A DNA stretch of 64,000 bases, from NCBI GenBank assembly GCA_024233515.1, contig JACKPO010000004.1, positions 1-64,000 on the forward strand. The letters are read 5' to 3'. This DNA comes from Chlamydiales bacterium. GTDB lineage: Bacteria > Chlamydiota > Chlamydiia > Chlamydiales > Simkaniaceae. A program made the translations under genes and the position numbers. Below, piece after piece: positions 42,033 to 51,483 of this stretch (the first letter of the stretch is position 1; each line of letters opens with the position of its first letter). The notes under the pieces were generated by a model. The model was not told where the DNA came from and searched no databases. It saw nothing but the letters and a program-made list of their open reading frames with translations.

Positions 42033-43407
42033 GTCGCTCCTTCTCCTTTTCTTGACCGGATGCGCCGTAGGCCCTAACTACCATTCCCCTGAAGTCGCTC
42101 TCCCCTCTACCTATCATCAGCCCCACGAAAAAACCGAAGAAGATCTCTCCGATTTAAAAGAGTGGTGGACCTCCTTTAACGATCCCCTTCTGAATATTTT
42201 GATCCATGAAGCCCTTAGCCAAAACCTCGACCTTAAAATCGCTGTCGAAAAAATCCATCAGGTCCGCGCCGAATATCAAATTGAAGCGGCAGAGCTTTAC
42301 CCAAAGGTTGATCTTACCGTAGAACAACGGCGCTCCCGCATTAGCCAAAGCCTTTTCGACTCCTCCTTCTTAGGCCCTCCCCTTCAAAGCTTTTACAAGA
42401 TTGGATTCGATGCCAGTTGGGAAGTCGACATCTTTGGAAAACGGCGCCGAGCAAAAGAGGGTGCCTACTACACCTACGAAGCCGAAGTTGAAAGTGCCCG
42501 CGACGTTTATATCACCCTCCTTGCTGAAATCGCCGCCACCTACATCGAAATCCGTGGCTACCAACAGAAAATCGCTCTCTCCAAACGGGATATCTATATC
42601 CAAAAAGAACAGCTTAGCCTTGCCGAAACAAAATTTCTAGCAGGACTTGAAAACGAGATCACCACTCGAACCTTTGAGATCAATCTTGAAGAAACCGAAG
42701 CGATCTTACCCTCCTTAGAAACGAGTTACCGACAGGCCATCCATCGCCTGGCCGTTCTTTTGGGGAAAACCCCAGAATCCCTGCAAGGGGACTTCAAAGA
42801 GCAACGAGCCATCCCCATCAGTGAAACGCCCATCCCCGTTGGACTTCCTTCCGATCTATTAAGACGTCGCCCAGATATTCGAAAAGCAGAACGGACCCTC
42901 GCGGCAGCAACCGCCAACATCGGTGTAGCCATCGCCGATCTTTTTCCTCGCGTCTCCCTTCTTGGCTCCTTTGGGTTTGAAGGGGACAGCAAAACCAACT
43001 GGATCAAAGCAAAAAGTCGCGCCTGGTCGCTTGGTCCAAACATCGATTGGCCGATCCTTTACTTTGGACGCATCCGTTCAAACATCCGCGCACAAAATGC
43101 TAAGCAGCAGCAGGCGCTTCTCAGTTATGAGCAAACCATTCTGACCTCTCTTGAAGAGGTCGAAAACAACCTTGTGGCCTATTACAAAGAAGAAGAGAGG
43201 ACCCATCGCTATCAAATGCAAACGGAGGCTGCTCGCCGCAAGTACGAACTCACCCGCGATAAATATCTCAGTGGCCTCGTCAATTTCTCCTCTGTTTTAG
43301 AAGCAGATCGTACCCTTGTTGCTGCAGAAAATAACCTAGCCGATAGCAAGCAATCCCTCAGCACGCACCTGGTTGCTCTCTACAAATCACTCGGAGGATC
43401 CTGGTAA
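42019..43407 (+). CDS. TolC/OprM-type outer-membrane efflux lipoprotein
   Basis: 462 residues from ATG 42019. A lipoprotein signal MKGSKSLLLLFLTGCAVGPNY has lipobox LTGC. The NodT-family motif GPNYHSPEVALP follows, then two OEP repeats with long helices (LDLKIAVEKIHQVRAEYQIE; LLRRRPDIRKAERTLAAATANIGVA). The frame is open to 41992, but only the later start gives a signal peptide. It overlaps the adaptor gene by 14 bases. Its TAA shares its last base with the next ATG. Confidence 0.93.
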   Translation: MKGSKSLLLLFLTGCAVGPNYHSPEVALPSTYHQPHEKTEEDLSDLKEWWTSFNDPLLNILIHEALSQNLDLKIAVEKIHQVRAEYQIEAAELYPKVDLTVEQRRSRISQSLFDSSFLGPPLQSFYKIGFDASWEVDIFGKRRRAKEGAYYTYEAEVESARDVYITLLAEIAATYIEIRGYQQKIALSKRDIYIQKEQLSLAETKFLAGLENEITTRTFEINLEETEAILPSLETSYRQAIHRLAVLLGKTPESLQGDFKEQRAIPISETPIPVGLPSDLLRRRPDIRKAERTLAAATANIGVAIADLFPRVSLLGSFGFEGDSKTNWIKAKSRAWSLGPNIDWPILYFGRIRSNIRAQNAKQQQALLSYEQTILTSLEEVENNLVAYYKEEERTHRYQMQTEAARRKYELTRDKYLSGLVNFSSVLEADRTLVAAENNLADSKQSLSTHLVALYKSLGGSW

Positions 43408-44555
43408 TGCTCCTTCTCTCGCTCAAAATTTTGATCGGGGATAAAGCAAAATTCATCGGGATTGTCCTCGGCCTAAGCTTTGCCTCTTTTATTATTGTTC
43501 AACAAGCGGCTATCTTTGTCGGGCTCATGTCCCGTACCTTTGGATTTATCACAGACACCTCCCAACCCGATATTTGGGTCATGGATGAAAAGGTGCAGTT
43601 CATTGACGATGTGAAACCCATGCGTGATACTCAGCTCTATCTTGTGAGAGGAATCGATGGAGTTGATTGGGCCGTCCCCTTCTATAAAGGACTCCTCAAA
43701 GCGCGCCTTCAAAATGGAAACTTTCAGATCTGTAACGTCATTGGAATCGATGAAGGAACTTTGATCGGTGGTCCCCCCATTATGCTTGATGGCAATGTTG
43801 TTGACCTCCGAAAAATCGATGCGATTATCGTCAATCAAGTCGGAGCCGAAGGAAAGCTCTCCTCCAATGGAAAAAATGGGATCCCCTTGCAGGTCGGCGA
43901 AACCCTTGAGATCAATGACCATCGGGCGCAAGTGGTCGGCATTTGCAAGTCGATGCGCACCTTCCAGTCGCAACCTGTGATCTATACTACCTATTCCCGC
44001 GCAACCACCTTTGCCCCTTACGAGCGAAAACTCCTTACCTTTGTTTTAGCGAAAGCCAAGCCAGGCGTTGATCCCCATGAGCTTTGCCAAAAAATCAAGC
44101 GCCTCTCAGGACTCACAGCCTATACCAGCACACAATTCAAAAAGCTCACCATCGAATACTACATGAAAAACACCGGGATCCCTCTCAACTTTGGGATTGC
44201 CGTTCTTCTTGGGTTTATTATTGGGATGGCTATCTCTGGACAAACCTTTTATAACTTTATCCTCGATAATCTCCGCTACCTTGGGACCTTTAAAGCGATG
44301 GGAGCCAATAACCGCCTCCTGACCAAAATGGTTCTTCTTCAAGCGGTTTGGGTGGGTTTTATCGGATGGGGTCTTGGCATTGGCGCCGCCGCCCTCTTTG
44401 GCTTTCTTTCCCGCAATAGCGACCTCTCCTTCCTCCTTCTCTGGCAACTCTACGTCCTTTCCGGTGTTGTGATGTTTGCCATTACAGGATTCTCCGCATG
44501 GGTTGGTCTCTATCGTGTCTATCGTCTTGATCCCGCCATTGTTTTCAAAGGATAG
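43407..44555 (+). CDS. FtsX/DevC-type ABC permease
   Basis: 382 residues: one N-terminal helix (FIGIVLGLSFASFIIVQQAAIF), a periplasmic domain at about 45-270 (DIWVMDEKVQFIDDVKPMRD), and three C-terminal helices (FGIAVLLGFIIGMAISGQTF and two more). This is the MacB/LolC/DevC topology. It resembles DevC because it lacks a fused ATPase and pairs with a separate HlyD-type adaptor. It likely drives export of a lipid, glycolipid or peptide from the periplasm. It is 2 bases from the ATPase gene. Confidence 0.88.
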   Translation: MLLLSLKILIGDKAKFIGIVLGLSFASFIIVQQAAIFVGLMSRTFGFITDTSQPDIWVMDEKVQFIDDVKPMRDTQLYLVRGIDGVDWAVPFYKGLLKARLQNGNFQICNVIGIDEGTLIGGPPIMLDGNVVDLRKIDAIIVNQVGAEGKLSSNGKNGIPLQVGETLEINDHRAQVVGICKSMRTFQSQPVIYTTYSRATTFAPYERKLLTFVLAKAKPGVDPHELCQKIKRLSGLTAYTSTQFKKLTIEYYMKNTGIPLNFGIAVLLGFIIGMAISGQTFYNFILDNLRYLGTFKAMGANNRLLTKMVLLQAVWVGFIGWGLGIGAAALFGFLSRNSDLSFLLLWQLYVLSGVVMFAITGFSAWVGLYRVYRLDPAIVFKG

Positions 44556-44557
44556 TT

Positions 44558-45247
44558 ATGAGTGAAACCGCTGTAAAATGTCATCAGATACGAAAGTCGT
44601 TTGGAGAGGGAGATCTTCGCTTTGAAGTCCTTCATGGAATCGATCTCGAAGTCAAAGCAGGAGAGCTCCTCATGCTTGTCGGCCCCTCTGGTTCAGGAAA
44701 GACAACCCTCATCTCGATCCTTGCCGGCATTCTTAGCCATGACGACGGCGAGTGCTTTCTCTTTGATCAAAATATCGATCAGCTCTCTGATGCCGAACGG
44801 ACAAAATTTCGTGGAGAAAATATCGGCTACGTCTTTCAAGCCTTTAACCTGATTCCCATGCTTACCAACGCAGAAAACGTTTCGATTCCCCTCCTTCTCA
44901 ATCAGATGGATCGCCACGAAGCGACAAAACTTGCTGAAGAGAGGCTGAAGCAGTTTGGCCTAGAAGACAAAATCTCTGCCTATCCAAAACAACTCTCAGG
45001 GGGACAGCAACAACGGGTCGCAATTGCTCGCGCCGTTATTCATAATCCCCGCCTCATCGTCTGCGACGAGCCCACAAGCGCCCTCGATCACGAAAACGGA
45101 ACCCTCGTCCTCAATCATCTCCGCGAAATCGTCGATAAAGAAAACCGGGCTCTTATCGTGGTCACCCACGACTCCCGCATCTTCGACTTTGCCGACCGGA
45201 TCGTCCACATGGAAGATGGCCACATCACCGAAAACCACTCCCCTTAA
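44558..45247 (+). CDS. ABC ATPase (DevA/LolD-type)
   Basis: 229 residues. Walker A is GPSGSGKTT, the Q-loop region GYVFQAFNLIP, the signature LSGGQQQR, Walker B LIVCDEPTSALD and the H-loop VVTHDSR. It belongs to the MacB/LolD/FtsE branch that energises FtsX-type permeases. It is last of the exporter operon. Its end overlaps the convergent autotransporter gene by 4 bases. Confidence 0.95.
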   Translation: MSETAVKCHQIRKSFGEGDLRFEVLHGIDLEVKAGELLMLVGPSGSGKTTLISILAGILSHDDGECFLFDQNIDQLSDAERTKFRGENIGYVFQAFNLIPMLTNAENVSIPLLLNQMDRHEATKLAEERLKQFGLEDKISAYPKQLSGGQQQRVAIARAVIHNPRLIVCDEPTSALDHENGTLVLNHLREIVDKENRALIVVTHDSRIFDFADRIVHMEDGHITENHSP

Positions 45248-47484
45248 GGAGTGGTTGGACATCCTGCAGCAGTTGAAGTCGTCGTGAATGTATTCACCGT
45301 CGACAAAGTCCCACCCGTATTCATGGAAGAGAACGAGCCAGAGGGATCTCCTGGGTTTGTCAATCGTAGAGTATAGTTAGCAGTTGTAGCTGGGTTATTT
45401 GCCCATCTTACTGGAAGCCCTGCAGTAAAGGTATTACATTGAACACGGGTATCCATTGTTGAGGTAGCCTGACCAACAGGAATCGCAAAATCATTAAAAA
45501 GACCTCCACCTAATCCCGTCGCAGAAACAGTATTATTGATGTAATCTACCGTCATATCTGACCCATCGAAAAGGGTCTGAATGAGTGTCACTTGAGCATT
45601 TCCATCATTCCGCACAAAGGTGTTATTATTCACCAACACAGTTTGCGAATCAGAATAACTGTTGATGAGTACAACGCGACCAAAATTCGTGAAATTGTTT
45701 CCTTCAACATTCACTGTTGTCGATCCTGCATTGCCAGCAGTATCACGATTGATCAAGAGCGCTCCACTAGAACTTCCAGCTGGATCTGTAAAGGTGTTAT
45801 CTGTCACATAGATAGCCGTCGTCCCAGTTGTGAATCCTCCTGTCACTTTGGCAATCTCAATTCCAACGATTCCACCATTGTTATTGATCTCATTATTCGT
45901 TATCCTTAGTGTTCCATCACCAAAGTCAATGATCGTCATCCCTCTTGAATCATTTTCATCAAAAAGGTTGTTATCAATCAAAACACTCGTATTGGTTACG
46001 GTATCATACGAAATCCCATTTAAGTTATTCGAAAAGGTGTTATTCTGAATCGTTTGTGTTCCCCCCGATAGGTTCTCAATCAGAATCCCACTATTTGTCA
46101 TATCACTGATCGTATTATACTGAATCGTGAAGTTGTTTGATCCTGGAGCAGAGACAATGCCATTATCAGCTCCCCTGATAAGCTCAAACCCTTGTATCAA
46201 TGTTTGATCGGCTAAAGTAAAGATCGCTCCTCCACCTTGCACTTGCTCAACAACAGGAGCATTCACCGTCTGAGGAGGGAAAATCACTCCACAATCACAA
46301 AGGTCAAATGCGATCGCTGACCCTGTAATCCTCTGTCCTTCTTGAAGTGAAAAACCATTCGCTCCATCCACCGTATAATTCGGTCCATCTCCATAAACAT
46401 AGATACAGTCAAACGGAATCGAAGCAGCTTCTGCTTGTTGTAGGGTATTAAATGGATTCTCGAATGATCCATCTCCTCCTGCAGGTGCTAAGTTATTCAC
46501 AAAAATACAATCTAGCAACAGCGCCGTATCTTCAGGATTTCTCAGGGCAAAGACCAGATGCTTTTCTAAAACAGGAATAATCTCGTTTCTTTCGACCGGC
46601 TGCGTCATCATTCGGCGAAAGTCTGCAACTCTTTCACATTTTTCAGTTTTATACATCCGCTTCCAACGTTTTCCCTCTTTTCGTGTATTGGCTGGACCAA
46701 AGGGATAACTCAATGTGATATATCCTTGAACATTCCATTTAAAGATGTGGTCATAGGTGACATCCATTCCAAAGTCAATTCCATCCCAAGCCTTTGCTGC
46801 TAAGCGAAGCTTTCCTCCCCAAGCCGCAGGAGTTTTCTCCTGAAACCCTTGGAAACGAGTATAAGAGCGAGTAAAGAGATAATAAGGACCAACCGCTGCA
46901 TAGAGATCGACAACTTTAAAAGGGCCAGGAATAAATCCTCCCACCTCTGCATACATGCTGGTCTGACTGACTTTGACCTTTTCTTTGGCATACACATTGA
47001 ATCCTTCAAACCGGTCAAACTTCGCGCTGCTAAGATAGGTCTTATCCCCAAAAGGAAAATATCCATTTATCCGGAAATCAAGAATGTTGCTTAAAAACTC
47101 GACCCCTACTCCAGCCTGTTTTGAAGGGAGATGTTTTACCTGACGGTAGTCAAAAAAGGCATTCACTCCCCAAGCAAAGGATTCCATCGGGGCATGACGA
47201 AACCCAAAACCGGTATTCGATGCCCACTTTCCATCATTCATGATATGGGCGCGAAGATCCAAAAAGGGTTGAAACTCTCTCAAGGTATTTGGGGTAATGA
47301 AGCCCCCCAACGTCGTGTATCCCGTTTTATACCCCACTCCTTCATGCTCACGATGACGCACATAGCCGTGAGACGCGATCCCTCCCATGCAATCACTGGT
47401 GTCCTTAGGGAAGTAACTTGGCAAAGCAGGCGATGCACAAAGTGTTGATAACAGCATTGAAAGGAGAAAGAGTTTTTTCATCAT
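45244..47484 (-). CDS. Outer-membrane protein: inverse-autotransporter-like barrel plus beta-helix passenger
   Basis: 746 residues from ATG 47484 (MMKKLFLLSMLLSTLCASPA, a signal peptide). About residues 30-270 form a barrel rich in GxG and aromatic strand ends: TGYTTLGGFITPNTL, NDGKWASNTGFGFRHAP and WGVNAFFDYRQ. This resembles the intimin-type inverse autotransporter domain. After a short linker with a right-handed beta-helix start (GDGSFENPFNTLQQA), about residues 340-690 have parallel-helix repeats with NNTF, NNLFDEN and GNNFTNF turns. It is exported to the cell surface as a passenger. The gene is the last of a three-gene operon. Confidence 0.75.
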   Translation of the reverse strand: MMKKLFLLSMLLSTLCASPALPSYFPKDTSDCMGGIASHGYVRHREHEGVGYKTGYTTLGGFITPNTLREFQPFLDLRAHIMNDGKWASNTGFGFRHAPMESFAWGVNAFFDYRQVKHLPSKQAGVGVEFLSNILDFRINGYFPFGDKTYLSSAKFDRFEGFNVYAKEKVKVSQTSMYAEVGGFIPGPFKVVDLYAAVGPYYLFTRSYTRFQGFQEKTPAAWGGKLRLAAKAWDGIDFGMDVTYDHIFKWNVQGYITLSYPFGPANTRKEGKRWKRMYKTEKCERVADFRRMMTQPVERNEIIPVLEKHLVFALRNPEDTALLLDCIFVNNLAPAGGDGSFENPFNTLQQAEAASIPFDCIYVYGDGPNYTVDGANGFSLQEGQRITGSAIAFDLCDCGVIFPPQTVNAPVVEQVQGGGAIFTLADQTLIQGFELIRGADNGIVSAPGSNNFTIQYNTISDMTNSGILIENLSGGTQTIQNNTFSNNLNGISYDTVTNTSVLIDNNLFDENDSRGMTIIDFGDGTLRITNNEINNNGGIVGIEIAKVTGGFTTGTTAIYVTDNTFTDPAGSSSGALLINRDTAGNAGSTTVNVEGNNFTNFGRVVLINSYSDSQTVLVNNNTFVRNDGNAQVTLIQTLFDGSDMTVDYINNTVSATGLGGGLFNDFAIPVGQATSTMDTRVQCNTFTAGLPVRWANNPATTANYTLRLTNPGDPSGSFSSMNTGGTLSTVNTFTTTSTAAGCPTTP

Positions 47485-48512
47485 TTTAACCTCGAGAATG
47501 AATACCAATCAAAGAGAACAAAGTTGTTCTCTTTATCATTGTGAGCCACAAAAAGTCCCGTAGGGTAATAAGGAGCTATCTTTACAGAGGTCGCTCCAAT
47601 CCCATCACTTTTCCATACGCCATGCGCTTTGGCTGTCTTAACAAATTTATTCTTCCCACTTCTTTGATAGATTTTAAACGTTGAATTTCCCTGGCTTGAA
47701 GCAATCAGGTACCCTTCCCCTTTTCCTTTCTGATAAAGGGCCAGTCCTTCCCGATCTCCACGAATTCCATCTCCTATCCCAAATTTTAGAATCAACGGAT
47801 CACGAAGCACTGTTGGATCAGCATGGTATTTAAGGATCGCATGTTGTTCATCCGAAGCATAGAGATACCCATACTCATCGTCAGCCACTAAACCTTCGAC
47901 GTAACTTTTAATATCCTTCAGCCCAAACTGCCGGATCACCGTTCCCTTTAATTTTCCGTTTCCATCCTCTTCCAAAAGAATCTGGTGGAGGTTATCGGTT
48001 TCTTTGCGAGAAACAAAGGCGAAAAGCTGTCCATCACTTGCACGTTTATAAAGACAAAATCCATAGGTATCGCGATCAAATCCAGAAGGAATCCCTCCCT
48101 CTGTTGTAATATCAGTCAGTTCTCTTGTGTCTCTATCGATCTTGAAGAGCTTAATCTCATTGGTGCTCCGTATTCCGCATCCCACAACATCGACTCTCTT
48201 CCCCCCAACAGGAATGTCATAGCGAACAGAAACGCCAACCGGCTCATTTAAATAGGGAGAACGGTGGACAAACTTCCCTCGGAGATCATACACATAAAGG
48301 GCGCCCATCTGGGACTTATCATTGCCAATAATGACCGAACGAATAGGCTCATGACGATCGACCCACACGGCAACTTCATCAGCCACTCCCGGAACCGCTT
48401 CCGTCTCGAAAGCAGGGCGGGGCCCTTCCCTCAAGGGATTCTCATGAATCTTCCCACACGAAGCAAGAAGTAAGAGAAGAGCAAAAATTAGAGACGTTTT
48501 CTTGCAAGCCAT
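47481..48512 (-). CDS. Beta-propeller phytase-like lipoprotein
   Basis: 343 residues. The lipoprotein signal is SLIFALLLLLASCGK. The BPP features are ADEVAVWVDRHEP, IGNDKSQMGALYVYDLRGK, YGFCLYKRASDG, EGLVADDEYGYLYASDE, DREGLALY and SSQGNSTFKIY, the acidic residues that bind calcium in Bacillus-type phytase. It would remove phosphate from inositol hexakisphosphate outside the inner membrane. Its TAG overlaps the autotransporter start, and its ATG lies 25 bases inside the upstream gene. Confidence 0.85.
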   Translation of the reverse strand: MACKKTSLIFALLLLLASCGKIHENPLREGPRPAFETEAVPGVADEVAVWVDRHEPIRSVIIGNDKSQMGALYVYDLRGKFVHRSPYLNEPVGVSVRYDIPVGGKRVDVVGCGIRSTNEIKLFKIDRDTRELTDITTEGGIPSGFDRDTYGFCLYKRASDGQLFAFVSRKETDNLHQILLEEDGNGKLKGTVIRQFGLKDIKSYVEGLVADDEYGYLYASDEQHAILKYHADPTVLRDPLILKFGIGDGIRGDREGLALYQKGKGEGYLIASSQGNSTFKIYQRSGKNKFVKTAKAHGVWKSDGIGATSVKIAPYYPTGLFVAHNDKENNFVLFDWYSFSRLK

Positions 48513-49021
48513 ACGAGTAAAACCGCCACTCCAATCGTTAAAGGTAACATGATCGTATAGATATACGCTGCCAATAGCGCTGCTGCCGCAGCGAAAAGCC
48601 CCAATAAAATTCCAATCACAAAAAAGGTCGATTCAACATAGATCCCCGTGATAAAAGTATTAAGAGAGAGCATCGTGAGAACAACAAGTCCCGCCTCAAA
48701 CCGTCCAATCAATCCCACATTGACAAAAACACTGATCAGATAGACCCCAAGGGCTAGACCAAACCATTGAACGAGCTCATGCCAAATCGTCGATGCCGTC
48801 ATAATCTTTTGCTTACGCCTCAAATACCACGAGAGAAACAGGCACAAACAAGCAAAAATAGGGACCATCACCCGCCAATAGTTCCAGGCACCATTCGCAC
48901 GAATATCTGACACGACAAGACCAATAAACGAGAGTCCCAACATGATGATCGCTACAAATAGGCGCATCTTCCAATGGTGGTGATGCTTTTGGATGACGAT
49001 TTCTTCATCTTGTCGAGACAT
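48488..49021 (-). CDS. Four-to-five-helix membrane protein, unknown
   Basis: 177 residues from ATG 49021 (MSRQDEEIVIQKHHHHWKM), with AGGGGTT upstream. The frame is open to 49147, but that extension is basic, GC-rich and lacks a ribosome site. Helices: LFVAIIMLGLSFIGLVVSD, VMVPIFACLCLFLSWYL, WFGLALGVYLISVFVNVGL, the 110-150 region and LLAAYIYTIMLPLTIGVAVL. The His-run near the N-terminus is notable but common. First gene of the operon with the phytase and the autotransporter. Confidence 0.6.
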   Translation of the reverse strand: MSRQDEEIVIQKHHHHWKMRLFVAIIMLGLSFIGLVVSDIRANGAWNYWRVMVPIFACLCLFLSWYLRRKQKIMTASTIWHELVQWFGLALGVYLISVFVNVGLIGRFEAGLVVLTMLSLNTFITGIYVESTFFVIGILLGLFAAAAALLAAYIYTIMLPLTIGVAVLLVWLARKRL

Positions 49022-49285
49022 AAGGGAACCCCTGTTAACTTTTTGTACGCGCTCACGGGCTTGATTCCCTATGAAACAGTGTATAGCACCCCATCTTTCA
49101 AATCCTACTCCTCCCCTATAGCGCCTACGGCTATGGGGTCGTCGCAAGCTTAGAAATCTGAAGCACTATCCCCTGGTTTTATAGGAAACACGTCCCCTGA
49201 ACACGTACTTTATTTTTTACACGGTAGCAAATGATTCGTCAAAAAGTCAATTGACATCAACGTGAAACTCCTTAAAATTCTTCCC

Positions 49286-51397
49286 ATGATTGTTGATAGT
49301 TATCACACCATCTCACAAGAGGAAGTCGCCAACCCTCTTCTTCACTACAAAAGATTGATCCCTTTTGATATCATCGAACCTGACCATTTTTTTCCTGCCC
49401 TCGATTCTCTTATTCAAACCCTACTTCCCGAGATTGAAGCTTTAGAAACCCTCACTTCTCCCACTTGGGACACCCTCATTCTCCCTCTTGAAGAGATCGA
49501 AGAGAAAATCCATCGAACGACCGGCCCTATGCACCACCTTAAAATGGTCAAAGACTCTCCAAAATTGCGAGAAGTATGGGAAAAGGTGGAACCCATCATC
49601 CATAAACTTCAGAGGCGGATCAAACAAAGCCGCACCCTCTATGAGCATTTCCGCACGATCAAAGAAGGACCAGAATGGCACACCCTGACCCCTCCTCAGC
49701 AAAGAAGTCTCAACATCCGCCTCAAAGAAGCGAAACTTAAGGGGATCGATCTTGACGAAGAAGAGCTTCGCCACTTCAATTCTCTCTTTGATCGACTGAA
49801 ACGTTTGCAAAGTCAATACAAAGCCAACCTCCTTGATGCCACCAAATCGTTTTCGATCATCGTTGAGGAAAAAAAGAAGCTTGAAGGAGTTCCCTACTCG
49901 ATCCTTAAGCTCACCTCTGATTCCTATAATCTCACAAAAAACGAAGAGGATCCCCCTTCCACTCCCCTTGAGGGACCCTGGAAACTCTCTCTTATGACAA
50001 CCGTTTACTCATCGATTTCCAACCACTGTAAGCATCGAAAAACGCGTGAGATGATGTACCGGGCCCATATTTCCAAAGCCTCCTCCGGTGCCTCAAGCAA
50101 TACAGAGAACATTTTAGAACAACTCAAAATCCGAAAAAAGCTGGCTCAAATGCTCGGTTATAATACTTTTGCAGAACTGAGCATCGCTTCAAAAATAGCT
50201 CCCAATGTTGACACCGTTCTCGATTTCCTAAATAACCTGCGCGACGCATCCTGGACTGCAGGAAGAGAAGATCTTTTGGAAACTCAACTTTTTGCCGCAA
50301 AAAATGGCTTTCGAGAGCCGATGATGCCGTGGGATTTTTCCTATTGGTCTGAGCGCCTCAAAGAAAACCGGTATCATCTTTCCGAAGCAAAAATCAAACC
50401 CTATTTCCCATTGAAAAAAGCGCTGCGTGGACTCTTTGATCTATGCCACACCCTCTTTGGTGTTACCATCGTCAAACCAGAACAACAACCCCCCTGTTGG
50501 GATCCTTCCGTGACCTACTATGTTGTCTATGATGAATCAGGAGAACAGATCGCTTCTTTCTACCTTGACCCCTTTCTCCGCCCCCAATCCAAGCGGGGAG
50601 GTGCCTGGACCGATACCTGCCTGAACCGAACCTTCTTAAACGGTAAGCTCCAACTTCCCATGACCTACATCGGATGTAACTCCATGCCCCCTGTAGGAGA
50701 GGCTCCCGCCCTTCTTACTTTCAGCGAACTCAAAACCCTTTTCCATGAGTTTGGTCACGCCCTTCAACACATGCTTTCGAAGGTTAATATCGGAAACATT
50801 TCGGGTAACAATGGAATTGAATGGGACGCCATCGAAATCCCCAGTAAGTTTATGGAGAACTGGTGCTACCATAAACCAACTCTCCAAACCCTGACCGAAC
50901 ACTATGAAACCGGAGAGCCCCTCCCAGAAGTGCTGATGGATAAGATCATCTCCGCCCGCACCTACAACGCCGGGCTAAACATGCTCTCCCAACTTAAATA
51001 TTCGATCTCTGATCTTCATATCCACCACGACTACGATCCCCATAGCACCCTCACCCCCTTTGACGCCTATTTTGAAACCTGCCTGTCCACCTCTCATCTC
51101 CCCTGCCTCGATGACGATCGATTCCTCTGTTCCTTTCACCACCTCTTTGGGGGCGACTCCTACGCCGCCGGCTACTACAGCTACAAGTGGGCCGAAGTCC
51201 TGAGCGCCGATGCCTTCGAAGCGTTCCTTGAAGTTGAAGAGGACTGGCAAGCGCTCCGCACCGTCGGCCAAGCATTCAAGCGGACCTTCCTTGAACTCGG
51301 CGGGAGCGCCCACCCCCTCGAAGTCTTCGAAGCTTTCCGCGGCCGTGAGCCCATCATCGCTCCCCTCCTCAAACACTCCGGCTTCAAAGAAAAATAA
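49286..51397 (+). CDS. M3 family oligopeptidase (thimet/oligopeptidase A-like)
   Basis: 703 residues from ATG 49286. The zinc motif is LFHEFGHALQHML with the downstream Glu in IEWDAIEIPSKFMENW. MPPVGEAPALLTFSEL precedes it, as in Dcp/PrlC-type M3A enzymes. The C-terminal YAAGYYSYKWAEVLSADAFEAF is the family's substrate-binding turn. It degrades peptides in the cytoplasm. The frame extends to GTG 49262, but the family begins near this Met. The C-terminal quarter is more GC-rich (codon choice) than the rest. Confidence 0.93.
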   Translation: MIVDSYHTISQEEVANPLLHYKRLIPFDIIEPDHFFPALDSLIQTLLPEIEALETLTSPTWDTLILPLEEIEEKIHRTTGPMHHLKMVKDSPKLREVWEKVEPIIHKLQRRIKQSRTLYEHFRTIKEGPEWHTLTPPQQRSLNIRLKEAKLKGIDLDEEELRHFNSLFDRLKRLQSQYKANLLDATKSFSIIVEEKKKLEGVPYSILKLTSDSYNLTKNEEDPPSTPLEGPWKLSLMTTVYSSISNHCKHRKTREMMYRAHISKASSGASSNTENILEQLKIRKKLAQMLGYNTFAELSIASKIAPNVDTVLDFLNNLRDASWTAGREDLLETQLFAAKNGFREPMMPWDFSYWSERLKENRYHLSEAKIKPYFPLKKALRGLFDLCHTLFGVTIVKPEQQPPCWDPSVTYYVVYDESGEQIASFYLDPFLRPQSKRGGAWTDTCLNRTFLNGKLQLPMTYIGCNSMPPVGEAPALLTFSELKTLFHEFGHALQHMLSKVNIGNISGNNGIEWDAIEIPSKFMENWCYHKPTLQTLTEHYETGEPLPEVLMDKIISARTYNAGLNMLSQLKYSISDLHIHHDYDPHSTLTPFDAYFETCLSTSHLPCLDDDRFLCSFHHLFGGDSYAAGYYSYKWAEVLSADAFEAFLEVEEDWQALRTVGQAFKRTFLELGGSAHPLEVFEAFRGREPIIAPLLKHSGFKEK

Positions 51398-51483
51398 AGA
51401 AGTGCTCTTTTGCATAAAAACTATTCTTTTCAGCAATCCCTACCCTCGTGTAAATTGTCGACCTGTATAAAAAGGAAAACCCA

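Noticed and set aside
49022..49147. N-terminal extension of the 48488-49021 product
   Set aside because: The extra 42 codons are basic and GC-rich, lack a ribosome site, and put the first helix too far from the start.
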